Notes: generated by a model from the sequence alone, not told the origin. Positions 24,005-34,342 are shown, counted from the first letter of the stretch. The stretch is 64,000 nt of DNA from Poseidonocella sp. HB161398 (GCF_005870025.1 NZ_VATA01000019.1:1-64000), one strand, 5' to 3'. A program made the numbers and translations.

Positions 24005-25021
24005 TCAGACCAGCGCGCGGGCGCGCAGCAGCCGGTAGAGCGCGACGATGCAGCCCGCCCCGGCCAGCAGCGCGGCGGCGGTCTGCAGATGCAGCGCATG
24101 GCCGTGCCCGGCGGTGCCGACCTCGGCCGAGAGCAGGAAGCACATGTTGCCGTCGAGCCCCAGCGGCGCGATCCGCGGCGTGGCGCGGATCAGCGCGCCG
24201 ATGGCGATGAAGGCCCCGGCCAGGAGCAGCATGCCCTCGGGCGCGAGCCCCATCGCGTCGCCGCCGAAGCGCCAGGCGATCCCCGCGAACACCCCGAGCG
24301 CGGCGCCGGGCAGCAGGTTCTTCAGCATCGGCGCGGGATCGGACATGCTGCCCATCACCGCCGAGAAGATGCACAGCGACAGCGCGGCGGCCATGGCGAT
24401 GACGCTGCCGGTGGCGAGGACCAGCGAGATGCCGGCCGCGGCGCAGAGCCCGGCCACCGCCCCGCGGCGCAGCGCGATCCCGGCGGTGTGGTGCTCGAAG
24501 CGGAAGGGATGCGGGGTCTCGCGCGGCGGGGTGAAGGCCACCGTGGCCAGCGTCACCGCGGCGACGCCGATCAGCGTGCACCAGGCGCGGTCGAGCGCCA
24601 GGTCGAGCGGATCGGCCGTCCCCGCGAGCGCAGGCAGCATCACCACCGCGCAGGTCATCGCCGCCATCATCGCGCCGTAGCTGTAGATCGAGCCGATCCA
24701 GTAGGCGAGGGCGACGCCCGCGAAGGCGGTAAGGGCGAGCGCCGCCGCCAGCAGGAGCGGGTTCTGGGTCAGCGACAGCGCGCCATAGCCGATGCCCGCG
24801 CCGATCGCCGTGCCGAGGAAGCGCAGCCCGCCGCGGATCAGGATGTCCTCGCGCCAGGGCTGGAAGACGACCCAGACCGGCATGGCGGCCCAGAACGGGT
24901 TGGTCAGCCCCAGCGCATGGGCGAGCGAGAGCGCGCCGAAGGCGGCGATGAAGAGCTGGGCGGCACGCGGCACGTCGGGGACGAGCGGCCGCGGCGCGGG
25001 GGCGGGACTGGTCACGGGCAT
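24005..25021 (-). CDS. FUSC family inner-membrane protein
   Basis: A 338-residue polytopic protein with two blocks of about five hydrophobic helices separated by a short hydrophilic stretch (TPPRETPHPFRFEHH, about residues 170-184). The first block holds FWAAMPVWVVFQPWREDILIRGGLRFLGT, the fusaric-acid-resistance/aromatic-acid-exporter (FUSC) motif. Such proteins export aromatic carboxylates, usually with a membrane-fusion partner. No such partner gene is adjacent, so the substrate is unknown. Confidence 0.82.
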   Translation of the reverse strand: MPVTSPAPAPRPLVPDVPRAAQLFIAAFGALSLAHALGLTNPFWAAMPVWVVFQPWREDILIRGGLRFLGTAIGAGIGYGALSLTQNPLLLAAALALTAFAGVALAYWIGSIYSYGAMMAAMTCAVVMLPALAGTADPLDLALDRAWCTLIGVAAVTLATVAFTPPRETPHPFRFEHHTAGIALRRGAVAGLCAAAGISLVLATGSVIAMAAALSLCIFSAVMGSMSDPAPMLKNLLPGAALGVFAGIAWRFGGDAMGLAPEGMLLLAGAFIAIGALIRATPRIAPLGLDGNMCFLLSAEVGTAGHGHALHLQTAAALLAGAGCIVALYRLLRARALV

Positions 25022-25352
25022 ACTCCGGTTCGAATTATCCGCCTGCGAGAGCGTGTCGGGACCAGCCTAGGGCATCCGGCCCCGTCTTTCGCGCCGGAAT
25101 CGCGCGGGCCGGCCGGTGCGAGGCATGCCGGCATCAGGCGGGGAGGCTCTAGCGCGGGAGCGCGGCGAGCGTAAGCGCGATCAACGGAAGGTGATGGGTC
25201 TGTTTCCGTTGCGGCGGGCACCTGGTCTCGGCCGGCCGGACCCGCTGGCGGGCGCGCAGCGTCGGCGAGCTGCCGCTTTCGTGCGGCCGGGACACTGCCG
25301 GCGCCGGGCAAAGCGCCCGGCTGCGGCGCTGAACCATTGCCTGCAGCAAAGC

Positions 25353-26250
25353 TTGCGGCTGGCTCTCTTCGGCATCGTGAAGGACGAGGCCGGGTATCTG
25401 ACCGGCTGGCTTGCCTGGCACCGGGCGCCCGGCGTCACCGGTTTCATCATCGCCGACAGCGACCGCACCTCGGGCCTACTAGCGCAGCTCGGGCGCCGGC
25501 GCGTGCTGCGCCGTTTCGCCATGCCGGCCCGCTTCCACGAGATCCCGCAGCTCGGGGCCTATGCCCGGGCCGCGCGGCCGACAGAGCTGACCGGGCTCGG
25601 CTGGATCGCCTTTCTCGATGCCGACGAGTTCCTGCTGCCCGCGGGGCCCGGCGAGGACCTGCGGCGGCTCCCGGGCAAGGTGGCGCCCGATATCGGCTCG
25701 GTCTCGTTCACCCGGGCGGTCTGCGGCTCCTCGGGGCATCTGGCCGCCGGGCCCGGCCCCGGGCCCTGCCGCAGGCCGCTCTGCGAGGGCGCGGAGGCGC
25801 GGACCGGCATCAAGGATCCTGCGGTCCGAAGCCTTCGGCGGCAGCCTGCCGACACCGCATCACGTGCATCTCGGGCCCGGTTTCCGCCATGCCGGCGCCG
25901 ATCGGCAGCCGCTCGGCCCGACGCAGGGGGATCGGCGAGCGCGCCTTCCGGGCGCCCTTCCGCATCAACCACGACACGGTGCGGTCCCGGGGCGAATCCG
26001 TGCAGACGAAGCGGAAGCGGGGCCTTGTCGGCATCCCGGCGCTGACGCGCAGCATCCACGATGCCTGCCGCCTCGACCTGAACGGCGAGGCCGGTCCGGT
26101 GCCGGGCTGGATGCGGCCGCGCTTCGAGGCGGAGCGGGCGGCGCTGCTGGACCGCATGGGCAGCCGGCCGCGTCTCGACCGGGCGATGCGCGAGCAGCCG
26201 GAGTTCGAGCCGCCCGCGGTGATGCGCCCGGACACGGCGCCCGGCCCGGC
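25353..26250 (+). pseudogene. Glycosyltransferase family 2-like gene with two frameshifts
   Basis: Three reading frames together spell one protein. Frame A has [22 protein letters not shown] and the DxD motif in [14 protein letters not shown] up to RTGIK (about 25815). Frame B resumes with [20 protein letters not shown]. Frame C resumes near 25930-25950 with [19 protein letters not shown] to about 26250. The first break looks like a one-base insertion (extra G after ATCAAG). No ATG start is found; TTG at 25353 is the best candidate. The remains suggest loss of a glycan gene related in type to 5471-6322. Sequencing error is the alternative. Confidence 0.7.
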
Positions 26251-26416
26251 AACGTGCCGACCGCGCTCTTCCCGCGCAAGGGCTGCACGGGGCGCAGCTC
26301 GCCCGCGGGCTGCGCCGGCCCCGGCCGGCTGGCGAGCCGGGGCGCGCGGGCGCTGCGGCATTGACCCTTTCGGGCCCTTTGCCTACACCGCACGCAATCA
26401 GCAACGAGGCCCCGCC

Positions 26417-27337
26417 ATGACCGACCGCCCCACCTGCTTCCAGGACATCCTGATGCGCCTCCAGGCCTATTGGGCCCGGCAGGGCTGCGCCGTGCTGCAG
26501 CCCTATGACATGGAGGTCGGCGCGGGCACCTTCCATCCGGCAACCACGCTGCGCGCGCTCGGCTCGAAAGCCTGGGCGGCGGCCTATGTGCAGCCCTCGC
26601 GGCGGCCGACGGACGGGCGCTATGGCGAGAACCCGAACCGGCTGCAGCACTACTACCAGTACCAGGTGCTGATTAAGCCCTCGCCCGCGAACCTGCAGGA
26701 GCTGTATCTCGGCAGCCTCGAGGCGATCGGCATCGAGATGGACCTGCACGACATCCGCTTCGTCGAGGACGACTGGGAAAGCCCGACGCTGGGCGCCTGG
26801 GGGCTCGGCTGGGAGGTCTGGTGCGACGGGATGGAAGTCAGCCAGTTCACCTATTTCCAGCAGGTCGGCGGCCATGACTGCAAGCCGGTCTCGGGCGAGC
26901 TGACCTACGGGCTCGAGCGGCTGGCGATGTACGTGCTGAACATCGACCACGTCATGGACATGCCGTTCAACGATCCGCAGTCGCCGCAGCCGCTGACCTA
27001 TGGCGATGTCTTCCGCCAGACCGAGGGCGAGTACAGCCGCTTCAACTTCGACCAGGCGGATACCGGGAAGCTGCTGCAGCATTTCGAGGATGCCGAGGCC
27101 GAGTGCCAGGCGATCCTGGCCGCCCCCTACGACGATCCCAAGACCGGCAAGCGCATCGTCATGGCGCATCCCGCCTATGACCAGTGCATCAAGGCCAGCC
27201 ATCTCTTCAACCTGCTCGACGCGCGCGGCGTGATCTCGGTGACCGAGCGGCAGGCCTATATCGGCCGGGTCCGCGCGCTGGCCAAGATGTGCGCCGACGC
27301 CTTCGTGCAGACCGAGGCGGGCGGCTACGCCGGCTGA
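26417..27337 (+). CDS. glyQ: Glycyl-tRNA synthetase alpha subunit
   Basis: The catalytic half of the bacterial alpha2-beta2 glycyl-tRNA synthetase. The 306-residue protein is highly typical: [72 protein letters not shown] and FTYFQQVGG. The ATG at 26417 is preceded by AACGAGG. The beta-subunit gene glyS lies 7 kb downstream instead of adjoining. The 3' end overlaps the convergent methyltransferase by 13 bases. Confidence 0.97.
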   Translation: MTDRPTCFQDILMRLQAYWARQGCAVLQPYDMEVGAGTFHPATTLRALGSKAWAAAYVQPSRRPTDGRYGENPNRLQHYYQYQVLIKPSPANLQELYLGSLEAIGIEMDLHDIRFVEDDWESPTLGAWGLGWEVWCDGMEVSQFTYFQQVGGHDCKPVSGELTYGLERLAMYVLNIDHVMDMPFNDPQSPQPLTYGDVFRQTEGEYSRFNFDQADTGKLLQHFEDAEAECQAILAAPYDDPKTGKRIVMAHPAYDQCIKASHLFNLLDARGVISVTERQAYIGRVRALAKMCADAFVQTEAGGYAG

Positions 27338-27984
27338 TCCGGGGCCGGCTGATCCGCAGGCTGGCCGGGGGGCAGGGGCTTCCTTGCCACGTCGAACCAG
27401 GCGGCCAGGCGGCGCGGATGCCAGCTGTCGATGATCTCCAGTCCCGCGCGGGCGAGCATCGCCTCGTACTGCGCGCGGGAGAAGATGCTGATCTGCGGAA
27501 AGACGCCAACCGCCGCGAAGACCGGCGCCAGGCGGCGGGCGAAGACGGAATTGTCCGCCACGCAGGTGGTCGAGCTGACGAGCACGCCGCCGGGCTTCAC
27601 CAGCGAGGCCAGATGCCCCACCGCCGGTTCGGCATGGGGCAGCACATGGAAGACGTTCATCGCCAGCACCGCGTCGTAGCTGCCCGAGAGCTCGTCCCAC
27701 CAGGCGGTGCGGAACTCGACATTGGCGGCTCCGGCCTCCCGGCGCTTCTTCTCGGCGATGGCGATCATCTTCCCGGAGAAATCCGTCGCCAGCACATGCC
27801 CCGCCGCGTCCGCCAGCGCCAGCGCGGTCGAGCCGGTGCCGCAGCCGGCCTCCAGCACGCTTGCCTGCGGCCCCAGATGCATCCGCGTGCGGCGCAGCTT
27901 CTCGCGGTAGGCGTCCTGGTCGCGCACCGGCATCCTGGCATAGCGCGGGGCGAGCCGGTTCCAGAATTTCTGCGGCTCCCTCAC
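27325..27984 (-). CDS. Class I SAM-dependent methyltransferase
   Basis: A 219-residue Rossmann-type methyltransferase. Motif I is [20 protein letters not shown] (about residues 42-61), the acidic motif [10 protein letters not shown], and motif IV/post-[18 protein letters not shown]. The C-terminus is Pro-rich. The GTG start at 27984 overlaps the stop of the marC gene by four bases (GTGA), implying coupling. The acceptor substrate is unknown. The YcgJ/UbiE-like appearance is not enough to name one. Confidence 0.83.
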   Translation of the reverse strand: MREPQKFWNRLAPRYARMPVRDQDAYREKLRRTRMHLGPQASVLEAGCGTGSTALALADAAGHVLATDFSGKMIAIAEKKRREAGAANVEFRTAWWDELSGSYDAVLAMNVFHVLPHAEPAVGHLASLVKPGGVLVSSTTCVADNSVFARRLAPVFAAVGVFPQISIFSRAQYEAMLARAGLEIIDSWHPRRLAAWFDVARKPLPPGQPADQPAPDQPA

Positions 27985-28625
27985 GAGACCGCCCCGGCCA
28001 GCCCCGGCAGCAGCGTGCGCAGCCCGGTGGCGATCATGTCGACCGCGATCGCCGCCAGGATCATGCCCATCAGCCGGGACATGATCGCCCGCGCGGTCTG
28101 GCCGAGCAGCGCGCCCAGCGGCCCGGCGAAGAGCAGCACCCCGGTCAGCAGCGCCAGCACCCCCGCCAGCACCCCGGCATAGAGGACCGCATCCGTGGTC
28201 CCGCGGATCTGCCCCGAGAAGACGATCAGCGTGGTGATCGTGCCGGGGCCGACGATGATCGGGAAGGTCAGCGGATAGAAGGCCAGCGCGCCCGCCCGGT
28301 CGTAATTGTCCTGCTCGTCCTCGCTGCCGTGATGGGTGCTGCTCTCCTCGCCATGCAGCATGTTGAGCGCGATCAGCAGGAGCACCAGCCCGCCCGCGAC
28401 GCGGAAATCGTCGACCGAGATGCCGAAGAGCTTCAGGATCGGCGCGCCGGCCAGCGCCGTGGCGGCGCACATCACCGCCGAGTAGAGCCCCAGCCGGAGC
28501 GCGATGGAGCGGCGCAGCTTGCGCGAGAACCCGTCTGTCAGGCCGAGGAAGACCGGCAGGTTCACGAAGGGGTTCATGATGGCGAAGAGCGCGCCGAAGA
28601 ACTTGATTGCCGAAATGTGGTCCAA
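27981..28625 (-). CDS. MarC family membrane protein
   Basis: About 214 residues, six predicted helices, the MarC/UPF0056 layout: FFGALFAIMNPFVNLPVFLGL at the N-terminus, GLVLLLIALNMLHG, and the family FYPLTFPIIVGPGTITTLIVF. Function is unknown despite the historical name (no role in multidrug resistance). I place the start at TTG 28625 because it gives the family N-terminus LDHISAIKFFGALF. An ATG at 28691 would add a non-family arginine-rich extension. Confidence 0.85.
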   Translation of the reverse strand: MDHISAIKFFGALFAIMNPFVNLPVFLGLTDGFSRKLRRSIALRLGLYSAVMCAATALAGAPILKLFGISVDDFRVAGGLVLLLIALNMLHGEESSTHHGSEDEQDNYDRAGALAFYPLTFPIIVGPGTITTLIVFSGQIRGTTDAVLYAGVLAGVLALLTGVLLFAGPLGALLGQTARAIMSRLMGMILAAIAVDMIATGLRTLLPGLAGAVS

Positions 28626-28777
28626 GGATCCGTCTCTCGCCGCTGCAAAGCCTCTGGGTCCATTCCTGCGGAGCCGGAGGGTCCGGGTCAATCGCCCTCT
28701 GCGCCGCGCGCGGAAAGGCCCGGCAAGTGCGGCCCCGGCGCATTGCGTCGACGGGCCCCCGGCGTGTCACGGCGGCG

Positions 28778-30958
28778 TCAGAAGAAGCTCTGCGGGTCGA
28801 TATCGACGGCCAGGCGCAGGTTGTTCGGCGGGCGCAGCTGCCCGAGCCAGTTGCGCAGCCCCTGCTGCAGCGGCGCGGTCTTCCCGGCCTTGACCAGCAG
28901 CCGCACCCGGTGGCGGCCGCGGATCCGCGCGATCGGCGCCGGGGCCGGTCCGTAGACATCGGCGCCGATCGCCTTCAGGGGGCCGGCGGCGCGCGCCAGC
29001 GCCTGGCCGAATTCGAAGACCTGCGCCACGTCGGGCGAGCTGAGGATGATCCCCGCCATCCGGCCATAGGGCGGCATGGAGAGCATCCGCCGCGCCTCCG
29101 CCTCGGCCCGCCAGAAGGCCTCCTCGTCGCCCGAGAGGATCGAGGCGATCACCGGATGCTCGGGCTCGGCGCTCTGCAGGAGCGCCAGTCCCGGCTTCTC
29201 GGCGCGGCCCGCGCGCCCGGCCACCTGGCGCATCTGCTGGAAGGTCCGCTCGGCCGCGCGCAGATCCGATCCGCGCAGCCCCAGATCGGCATCGACCACG
29301 CCCACCAGCGTCAGGTTGGGGAAGTTGTGCCCCTTGGCGACGAGCTGCGTGCCGATGATGATCTCGGCATCGCCGCGGGCGATCTCCTCGATCCGCGCCT
29401 TCAGCTCGCGCGCGGTGCCGAAGAGGTCGGAGGACAGCACCGCCAGACGCGCCTCGGGGAAGAGCGCCTGCGCCTCCTCGGCCAGCCGCTCCACCCCCGG
29501 CCCGATCGGCGCGAGCCGGTCCTCGGCGCCGCATTTCGGGCAGGCCTCGGGGACCGGCTCGGAATGGCCGCATTGGTGGCAGACCAGCCGCTTCTGGAAG
29601 CGGTGCTCGACCAGCCGCGCGTCGCAATGCGGGCAGCCGACCTGCTCGCCGCAGGCACGGCAGACGGTGACCGGCGCATAGCCGCGGCGGTTGAGGAAGA
29701 AGAGCACCTGCTCGTTCTTCTCCAGCCGCTCGCGCGCGGCGCGCTCGAGGCTGGGCGAGATCCAGCGGTTGCGCGGCAGATCCTCGCGGCGCAGGTCGAT
29801 GGCGCGCATCTCGGGCAGGACCGAGGCGCCGAAGCGCGAGGCCAGGTCGAGGCGGCGGTACTTGCCCTGCTCGGCATTGACCCAGGTCTCCAGCGAGGGC
29901 GTCGCCGAGGCCAGCACCACCTGCGCCGAACACAGCGACGCTCGCAGCACAGCCATGTCGCGGGCATTGTAGAGCACCCCGTCCTCCTGCTTGTAGGAGG
30001 TGTCGTGCTCCTCGTCGACGACGATCAGTCCGAGGTCGCGGAAGGGCAGGAACAGCGCCGAGCGTGCGCCGATCACCATCTGCGCGCCGCCCTGGGCGAC
30101 CATCCGCCAGCAGCGGCGGCGCTCGGTCATGGTCACGCCGTGATGCCATTCGGCGGGCTTCGCGCCAAAGCGCTTCTCCACCCGGGTCAGGAATTCCGCG
30201 GTCAGCGCGATCTCGGGCAGCAGCACCAGCGCCTGGCGTCCGGCGGCCAGGCAGGCGGCGACGGCTTCGAGATAGACCTCGGTCTTGCCCGAGCCGGTGA
30301 CGCCCTTGAGCATCGTCGTGCCGTAGCGCCCCTCGCGGATCGCCCCGGCCAGCGCCTCGGCCGCGGCGTGCTGGTCGCCGGTCAGCTCCTTGCCGGGCAG
30401 ATGCGGGTCGAGACCGGGATAGGGCGTGTCGCGCGGCGCCTCGATCTCGGCCACGGCACCCTGGCCGACCAGCCCCTTGACCACCGAGGAGGTCACCCCG
30501 GCCTCGTCGGCAAGCTCCTTCAGCGTCACCGGCTGGCCGCCGAAGGCCTCGAGCGCGTCGAGCACCCGGGCGCGCGCCTCGGTCATCCGCGACGGCTCCT
30601 CGCGGCCGCGGACATAGAGCGTCTTCATCGAAGGCGGGTCCGACAGCCCCGGCGCGCGGGCGGCGAGCCGCAGCATGGCGGGCCAGGGGGTCAGCGTGTA
30701 GTCGGCGGCGCGGATCAGGAACTCCTGCATCTCCTCGCGCATCGGCGGCACGTCGAGCACGCGGTAGGCGGCGCGCAGCTTGGCCTCGTCGAAATCGCCG
30801 CCGCCCTCGCCCCAGACCACGCCCAGGATCTTGCGCGGGCCCAGCGGAACCTCGAGGAAATCGCCCATCCGGCAGCCGCCCTCCGGCGCGCGGTAGTCGA
30901 GCAGCCGGTCGAGCGGCTGGGTGGTAAGGACGGAAATGCGCGCGCCTGCGGGGAACAA
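28778..30958 (-). CDS. priA: Primosomal protein N' (replication restart helicase PriA)
   Basis: A superfamily-2 3'-5' helicase that reloads DnaB at stalled forks. The 726-residue protein has a winged N-terminal 3'-DNA-binding domain, Walker A GVTGSGKTEVYLEA (about residue 220), the DEEH box in LIVVDEEHDTSYKQ, and the zinc region CRACGEQVGCPHC with CHQCGHSEPVPEACPKC. The helicase motif QMRQVAGRAGRAEKPG follows. The start ATG at 30958 matches the family N-terminus. Monocistronic on the minus strand. Confidence 0.95.
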   Translation of the reverse strand: MFPAGARISVLTTQPLDRLLDYRAPEGGCRMGDFLEVPLGPRKILGVVWGEGGGDFDEAKLRAAYRVLDVPPMREEMQEFLIRAADYTLTPWPAMLRLAARAPGLSDPPSMKTLYVRGREEPSRMTEARARVLDALEAFGGQPVTLKELADEAGVTSSVVKGLVGQGAVAEIEAPRDTPYPGLDPHLPGKELTGDQHAAAEALAGAIREGRYGTTMLKGVTGSGKTEVYLEAVAACLAAGRQALVLLPEIALTAEFLTRVEKRFGAKPAEWHHGVTMTERRRCWRMVAQGGAQMVIGARSALFLPFRDLGLIVVDEEHDTSYKQEDGVLYNARDMAVLRASLCSAQVVLASATPSLETWVNAEQGKYRRLDLASRFGASVLPEMRAIDLRREDLPRNRWISPSLERAARERLEKNEQVLFFLNRRGYAPVTVCRACGEQVGCPHCDARLVEHRFQKRLVCHQCGHSEPVPEACPKCGAEDRLAPIGPGVERLAEEAQALFPEARLAVLSSDLFGTARELKARIEEIARGDAEIIIGTQLVAKGHNFPNLTLVGVVDADLGLRGSDLRAAERTFQQMRQVAGRAGRAEKPGLALLQSAEPEHPVIASILSGDEEAFWRAEAEARRMLSMPPYGRMAGIILSSPDVAQVFEFGQALARAAGPLKAIGADVYGPAPAPIARIRGRHRVRLLVKAGKTAPLQQGLRNWLGQLRPPNNLRLAVDIDPQSFF

Positions 30959-31753
30959 GGGGGATCCTGCCGGTCGGGGATGTCAGGCCCGAGCCGTAGC
31001 GGAGGATGCGGGGCGAGGGCAAGAGCGCAGGACCGCCGGCATCGTCGCTGCGCGACGGTCCCGGCGCGGGCATGCCGGGCTTCTGCCGCCGCTTCTGCCC
31101 GCTGGCGTCCGAAAAAAGCGTCCTGAAGGACGCGCGCATGCGGCGCCGGACGGCCGCGCCGATCGTTGCAGTTCGGGGCGTCCGGGCGATGAGACCGGGC
31201 AGGCAGGCGAGGACTGCTCCCGCAGGGACCTTGAAGAGGCGAGCGACTTCTCCTGATTTCCGGTGCCTTCACGCGGACGGCACGCCATTGTCCCGGCAAA
31301 TCCGGACCATGCGGCCAGTCGCCGTTCCGCTCCGCTCGGGCCGCTCGGACGGTTGATCTTGCCGGATTCGCCGGTCTCGGCGGTCTTGCAGCCTCCGCGA
31401 TCCATGGTCGCGGCGGCTTCATCGGCCGCACGTGCCACGAGACCCGTGGCGGGCCTGGCCGCTGTCGCTGCCCCGTCCGCGGCCGCGCCGGGACTGAATT
31501 GGCGCGGTTGATCGTGCGGCGCGCGACCGGCCGCCAGTTTTCGGGTCTGCCTGGGCCGGGACTCCGGGCAAGGGCCGATGTTATGGCTGACCGCGGCATG
31601 GGGTCCATTTGCCCGGCCGCGGCCTTTCCTGCCGCGCAGGCATGCCGGGATGGCCGTTTCCGGCGGGCGGCCCAATGAAAGGATAGCGGCGCGGCGTGCA
31701 ATTCAGGGTTGCGCGCGCTACCCTTGCCGATGACCGGTGCGGCAGGAGGGCCG
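30959..31753. other. 795-base intergenic stretch, no supported gene
   Basis: Between the divergent priA and the secreted metalloprotease-like gene I find only low-complexity Arg/Ala/Gly/Pro-rich open frames, typical of random GC-rich sequence, without ribosome sites or family features. No RNA gene is recognisable. The stretch must hold the promoters of both flanking genes. Confidence 0.5.
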
Positions 31754-32428
31754 ATGCGGGGGGAACGGAGAAGGAAGCAGATCGCCGGGGCCGCGTTGGC
31801 CGCAGCCACGATCCTGCCGGGCGCGGCGGCAGCGGCGGATGGTTTCGAGACCTGTGCCGATCCTGCCTTCCTCGCGGAAGAGGGCCAGTCGCATGGCGCG
31901 GTCTGTGCGGCCGCCATGGCAGCGGGCGACTCCCTGGAGACCTGCGGCATGGACCTTTCCGCGCCGGTGGAGATCGAAACCGCCGACAGCTTGGCGGCGG
32001 GGCGGGACCGCTGCCTGGCGAGCTATGACTGCACTCTCGGCCGCATCCGCATCCTGGCGCCGGACCTGCTTGCCGGCCATCTGCCGCCCGGCGATGCCTA
32101 TGCAGCCCTGCCGGTGCAGGCGGCCTTCCGCTCGCTGCTGGCGCATGAACTGGTCCACGCGCTGATCGCCCAGCGGCCCGGCGGCGCCGCCCTGCACCAG
32201 GTGGACGAGGAATACATCGCCGACGCGCTGGAGCTGGCTGCCCTCGGCCCGGACGAGCGCGCGGCATTCCTCGCCGCGGCGGGTCCGGGCGGCGAGATCA
32301 CCCTGTCCTGGTCCCGTTTCGCGCCGCGCCGCTTCGCCGCCGCCGCCTGGCGGCATTTCGCAGCCCATGGCTGCGGCGCGGTGCGTGACATCCTGGCAGG
32401 GCGCTTCTCTTTCCAGCGCCGCCGCTGA
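31754..32428 (+). CDS. Secreted protein with HExxH metalloprotease-like motif
   Basis: A 224-residue protein with a signal peptide (RRKQIAGAALAAATILPGAAAAA, about residues 5-27) and four cysteines spaced as two likely disulfides (CADPAF, VCAAAM, TCGMDL, CLASYDC). LLAHELVHALIAQ (about residues 127-139) is a zincin HExxH motif, and HQVDEEYIADALEL downstream supplies a possible third acidic ligand (gluzincin-like). The ATG at 31754 follows GGCAGGAGG. Protease activity is inferred only from these motifs. I do not recognise a named family. Confidence 0.7.
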   Translation: MRGERRRKQIAGAALAAATILPGAAAAADGFETCADPAFLAEEGQSHGAVCAAAMAAGDSLETCGMDLSAPVEIETADSLAAGRDRCLASYDCTLGRIRILAPDLLAGHLPPGDAYAALPVQAAFRSLLAHELVHALIAQRPGGAALHQVDEEYIADALELAALGPDERAAFLAAAGPGGEITLSWSRFAPRRFAAAAWRHFAAHGCGAVRDILAGRFSFQRRR

Positions 32429-32515
32429 AGCCGGGCCGCGCCTTGACCTGCGGCCCTTTGGTCTTTGTCCGTCGCCGCCCGGAGCGGTATCAGGGGGTGA
32501 GGGCAGGAGGGCCGG

Positions 32516-33034
32516 ATGCAGGGAAAGTGGATCGCGGGAATGATCGTGGCCGTGGCCGCCGTGGCAGGGGCGGCGATGTACTACCTGCAGGTCTACTACT
32601 ATTACGACCGCGTGCCAGCGGAGAGCCTCGAGATGCGGCTGACCCGGCTCGACGGCACGCCCGAGGCCATTCCGGCGACCGGCATCGAGGCGATCGACGC
32701 GACCTCTTCTCCGATCCGCTTCCGGGCCTGCTTCGAGACGCCGGTCTCGCTCGCCACGCTCAGCGAGACCTACCGCATCGACGAGGCCGCCGAGCCGCTG
32801 GTCGCGCCGGGCTGGTTCGGCTGCTTCGACGCCGCCGCCATCGGCGCCGCGCTGGAAGAAGGCCGCGCCATCGCCTTCCTTGGCGAGGAGAACATCCGCT
32901 ACGGGATCGACCGCGTCGTCGCGGTCACCGAGGACGGCCACGGCTATGCCTGGCAGCAGATCAACCGCTGCGGCGAGAAGGTCTTCGACGGGGAACCCGC
33001 CCCGGAAGGCTGCCCGCCGCCCCCCGAGGACTAG
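32516..33034 (+). CDS. DUF6446-like membrane-anchored protein
   Basis: A 172-residue protein: an N-terminal membrane anchor (WIAGMIVAVAAVAGAAMYYLQV, residues 5-26) and a periplasmic domain with a paired-cysteine pattern (FRACFETP, WFGCFDAA, NRCGEKVFDG, EGCPPPPED). In related genomes such a protein, from memory DUF6446, sits between glyQ and glyS. Here it is three bases ahead of gltS and upstream of glyS. Function unknown. Its conservation near glyS is the only contextual hint. Confidence 0.75.
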   Translation: MQGKWIAGMIVAVAAVAGAAMYYLQVYYYYDRVPAESLEMRLTRLDGTPEAIPATGIEAIDATSSPIRFRACFETPVSLATLSETYRIDEAAEPLVAPGWFGCFDAAAIGAALEEGRAIAFLGEENIRYGIDRVVAVTEDGHGYAWQQINRCGEKVFDGEPAPEGCPPPPED

Positions 33035-33037
33035 GAC

Positions 33038-34255
33038 ATGACGCCCGATCCCATCACGATCGGCGGCTTTGCCGCCTTCACCATCGCCATCGTCGTCTAT
33101 TTCAGCGGCGTGAAGCTGACCGCCGCGATCCCGTTCCTGCGCGCCTATTCGATCCCCGAGCCGGTCTCGGGCGGGCTGCTGGCGGCTTTCCTGGCCTGGG
33201 GCGTGGTGGCGCTCACCGGCCGCGAGGTGTCCTGGGATCTCGGCGCGCGCGATTTCCTGCTGGTCTATTTCTTCACCACGGTGGGGCTCTCGGCACGTCT
33301 GTCCGACCTGATCAAGGGCGGGCCGGTGCTGGCGCTGATGCTGGTGCTGACGGTGGGCTACATGGTGGTGCAGGCGGGGATCGGCATCGCCTCGGCGCTG
33401 GCCTTCGGCCTGCCGAGCCAGGCAGGGGTGATGCTGGGCACTGCGGCGCTGATCGGCGGGCACGGCACGGCCATCGCCTGGGGACCGGTGGTGCAGGACA
33501 CCTACGGCGTGCCGGGCTCGGCCGAGCTCGGCATCGCCATGGCGACGCTGGGCCTGATCTCGGCGAGCCTGCTCGGCGGGCCGATCGCGCGCTTCCTGAT
33601 CAGCCGCCACAAGCTGGCGGTCCCCGACGAGGATCCCGAATCCTTCGCCGCCGCGGCGGTCTCGGAGGAGGGCCACATCCCGGGCCGCGTCACCAATGGC
33701 GATTTCATGCGCTCGATCCTGTGGATCAACATCTGCGTGGCGATCGGCGCGGCGGTCCACGAGGCGCTGTCCGAGCTCGGCGTGCGCCTGCCGCTTTTCG
33801 TGCCCTGCCTGCTGACCGGCATCGTCGTGTCGAACGCGGTGCCGCGCATTCTGCCGAAGGTCGAGTGGCCCGCGGGCACCCCGGCGATGGGGCTGATCCA
33901 GGAATTCAGCCTCTCGGTCTTCCTGTCGATGTCGCTGATGTCGATGGAGCTGTGGACGCTGGCCGCCCATGCCGGCCCGCTGGCGCTGGCGATCGTGCTG
34001 CAATCCGTGGCCGCGACCGCCTTCATCCTGCTGGTCGTGTTCCGCGCGATGGGGCGGGACTATTTCGCGGCGGTCGTCGCCTCGGGCTTCACCGGGGTGA
34101 CGCTGGGCGCGACGCCGACGGCGATTGCCAACATGACGGCGGTGACCCAGCGCTACGGGCCGTCGCCCTTGGCCTTCATCGTGCTGCCGCTGGTCTCGGC
34201 CTTCTTCGTCGACATCGCCAATGCGCTGATCATCAAGGTCGCGCTCGGCTTCTGA
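33038..34255 (+). CDS. gltS: Sodium/glutamate symporter GltS
   Basis: A Na+-dependent glutamate permease of the ESS family. The 405-residue protein has about ten membrane helices in two halves, with family motifs FFTTVGLSARLSDL, GLPSQAGVMLGTAALIGGHGTAIAWGP (the first re-entrant Gly/Thr-rich loop) and VASGFTGVTLGATPTAIANMTAVTQRYGPSP (the second). The start at 33038 is three bases after the previous gene, so it is read in the same transcript. It precedes glyS by 87 bases. Confidence 0.93.
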   Translation: MTPDPITIGGFAAFTIAIVVYFSGVKLTAAIPFLRAYSIPEPVSGGLLAAFLAWGVVALTGREVSWDLGARDFLLVYFFTTVGLSARLSDLIKGGPVLALMLVLTVGYMVVQAGIGIASALAFGLPSQAGVMLGTAALIGGHGTAIAWGPVVQDTYGVPGSAELGIAMATLGLISASLLGGPIARFLISRHKLAVPDEDPESFAAAAVSEEGHIPGRVTNGDFMRSILWINICVAIGAAVHEALSELGVRLPLFVPCLLTGIVVSNAVPRILPKVEWPAGTPAMGLIQEFSLSVFLSMSLMSMELWTLAAHAGPLALAIVLQSVAATAFILLVVFRAMGRDYFAAVVASGFTGVTLGATPTAIANMTAVTQRYGPSPLAFIVLPLVSAFFVDIANALIIKVALGF

Positions 34256-34342
34256 GCCGCCGCGCGCACCTGGCGGCTTGCCATTCCCCTCGCGCGGCTG
34301 GTATCGCGCGCAGGACCGTAGCCACTTGCCGAGACCTGTCCG

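Noticed and set aside
30983-31675. Possible minus-strand gene between priA and the secreted protein
   Set aside because: Low-complexity Arg/Ala/Pro sequence and no ribosome site; better seen as non-coding.
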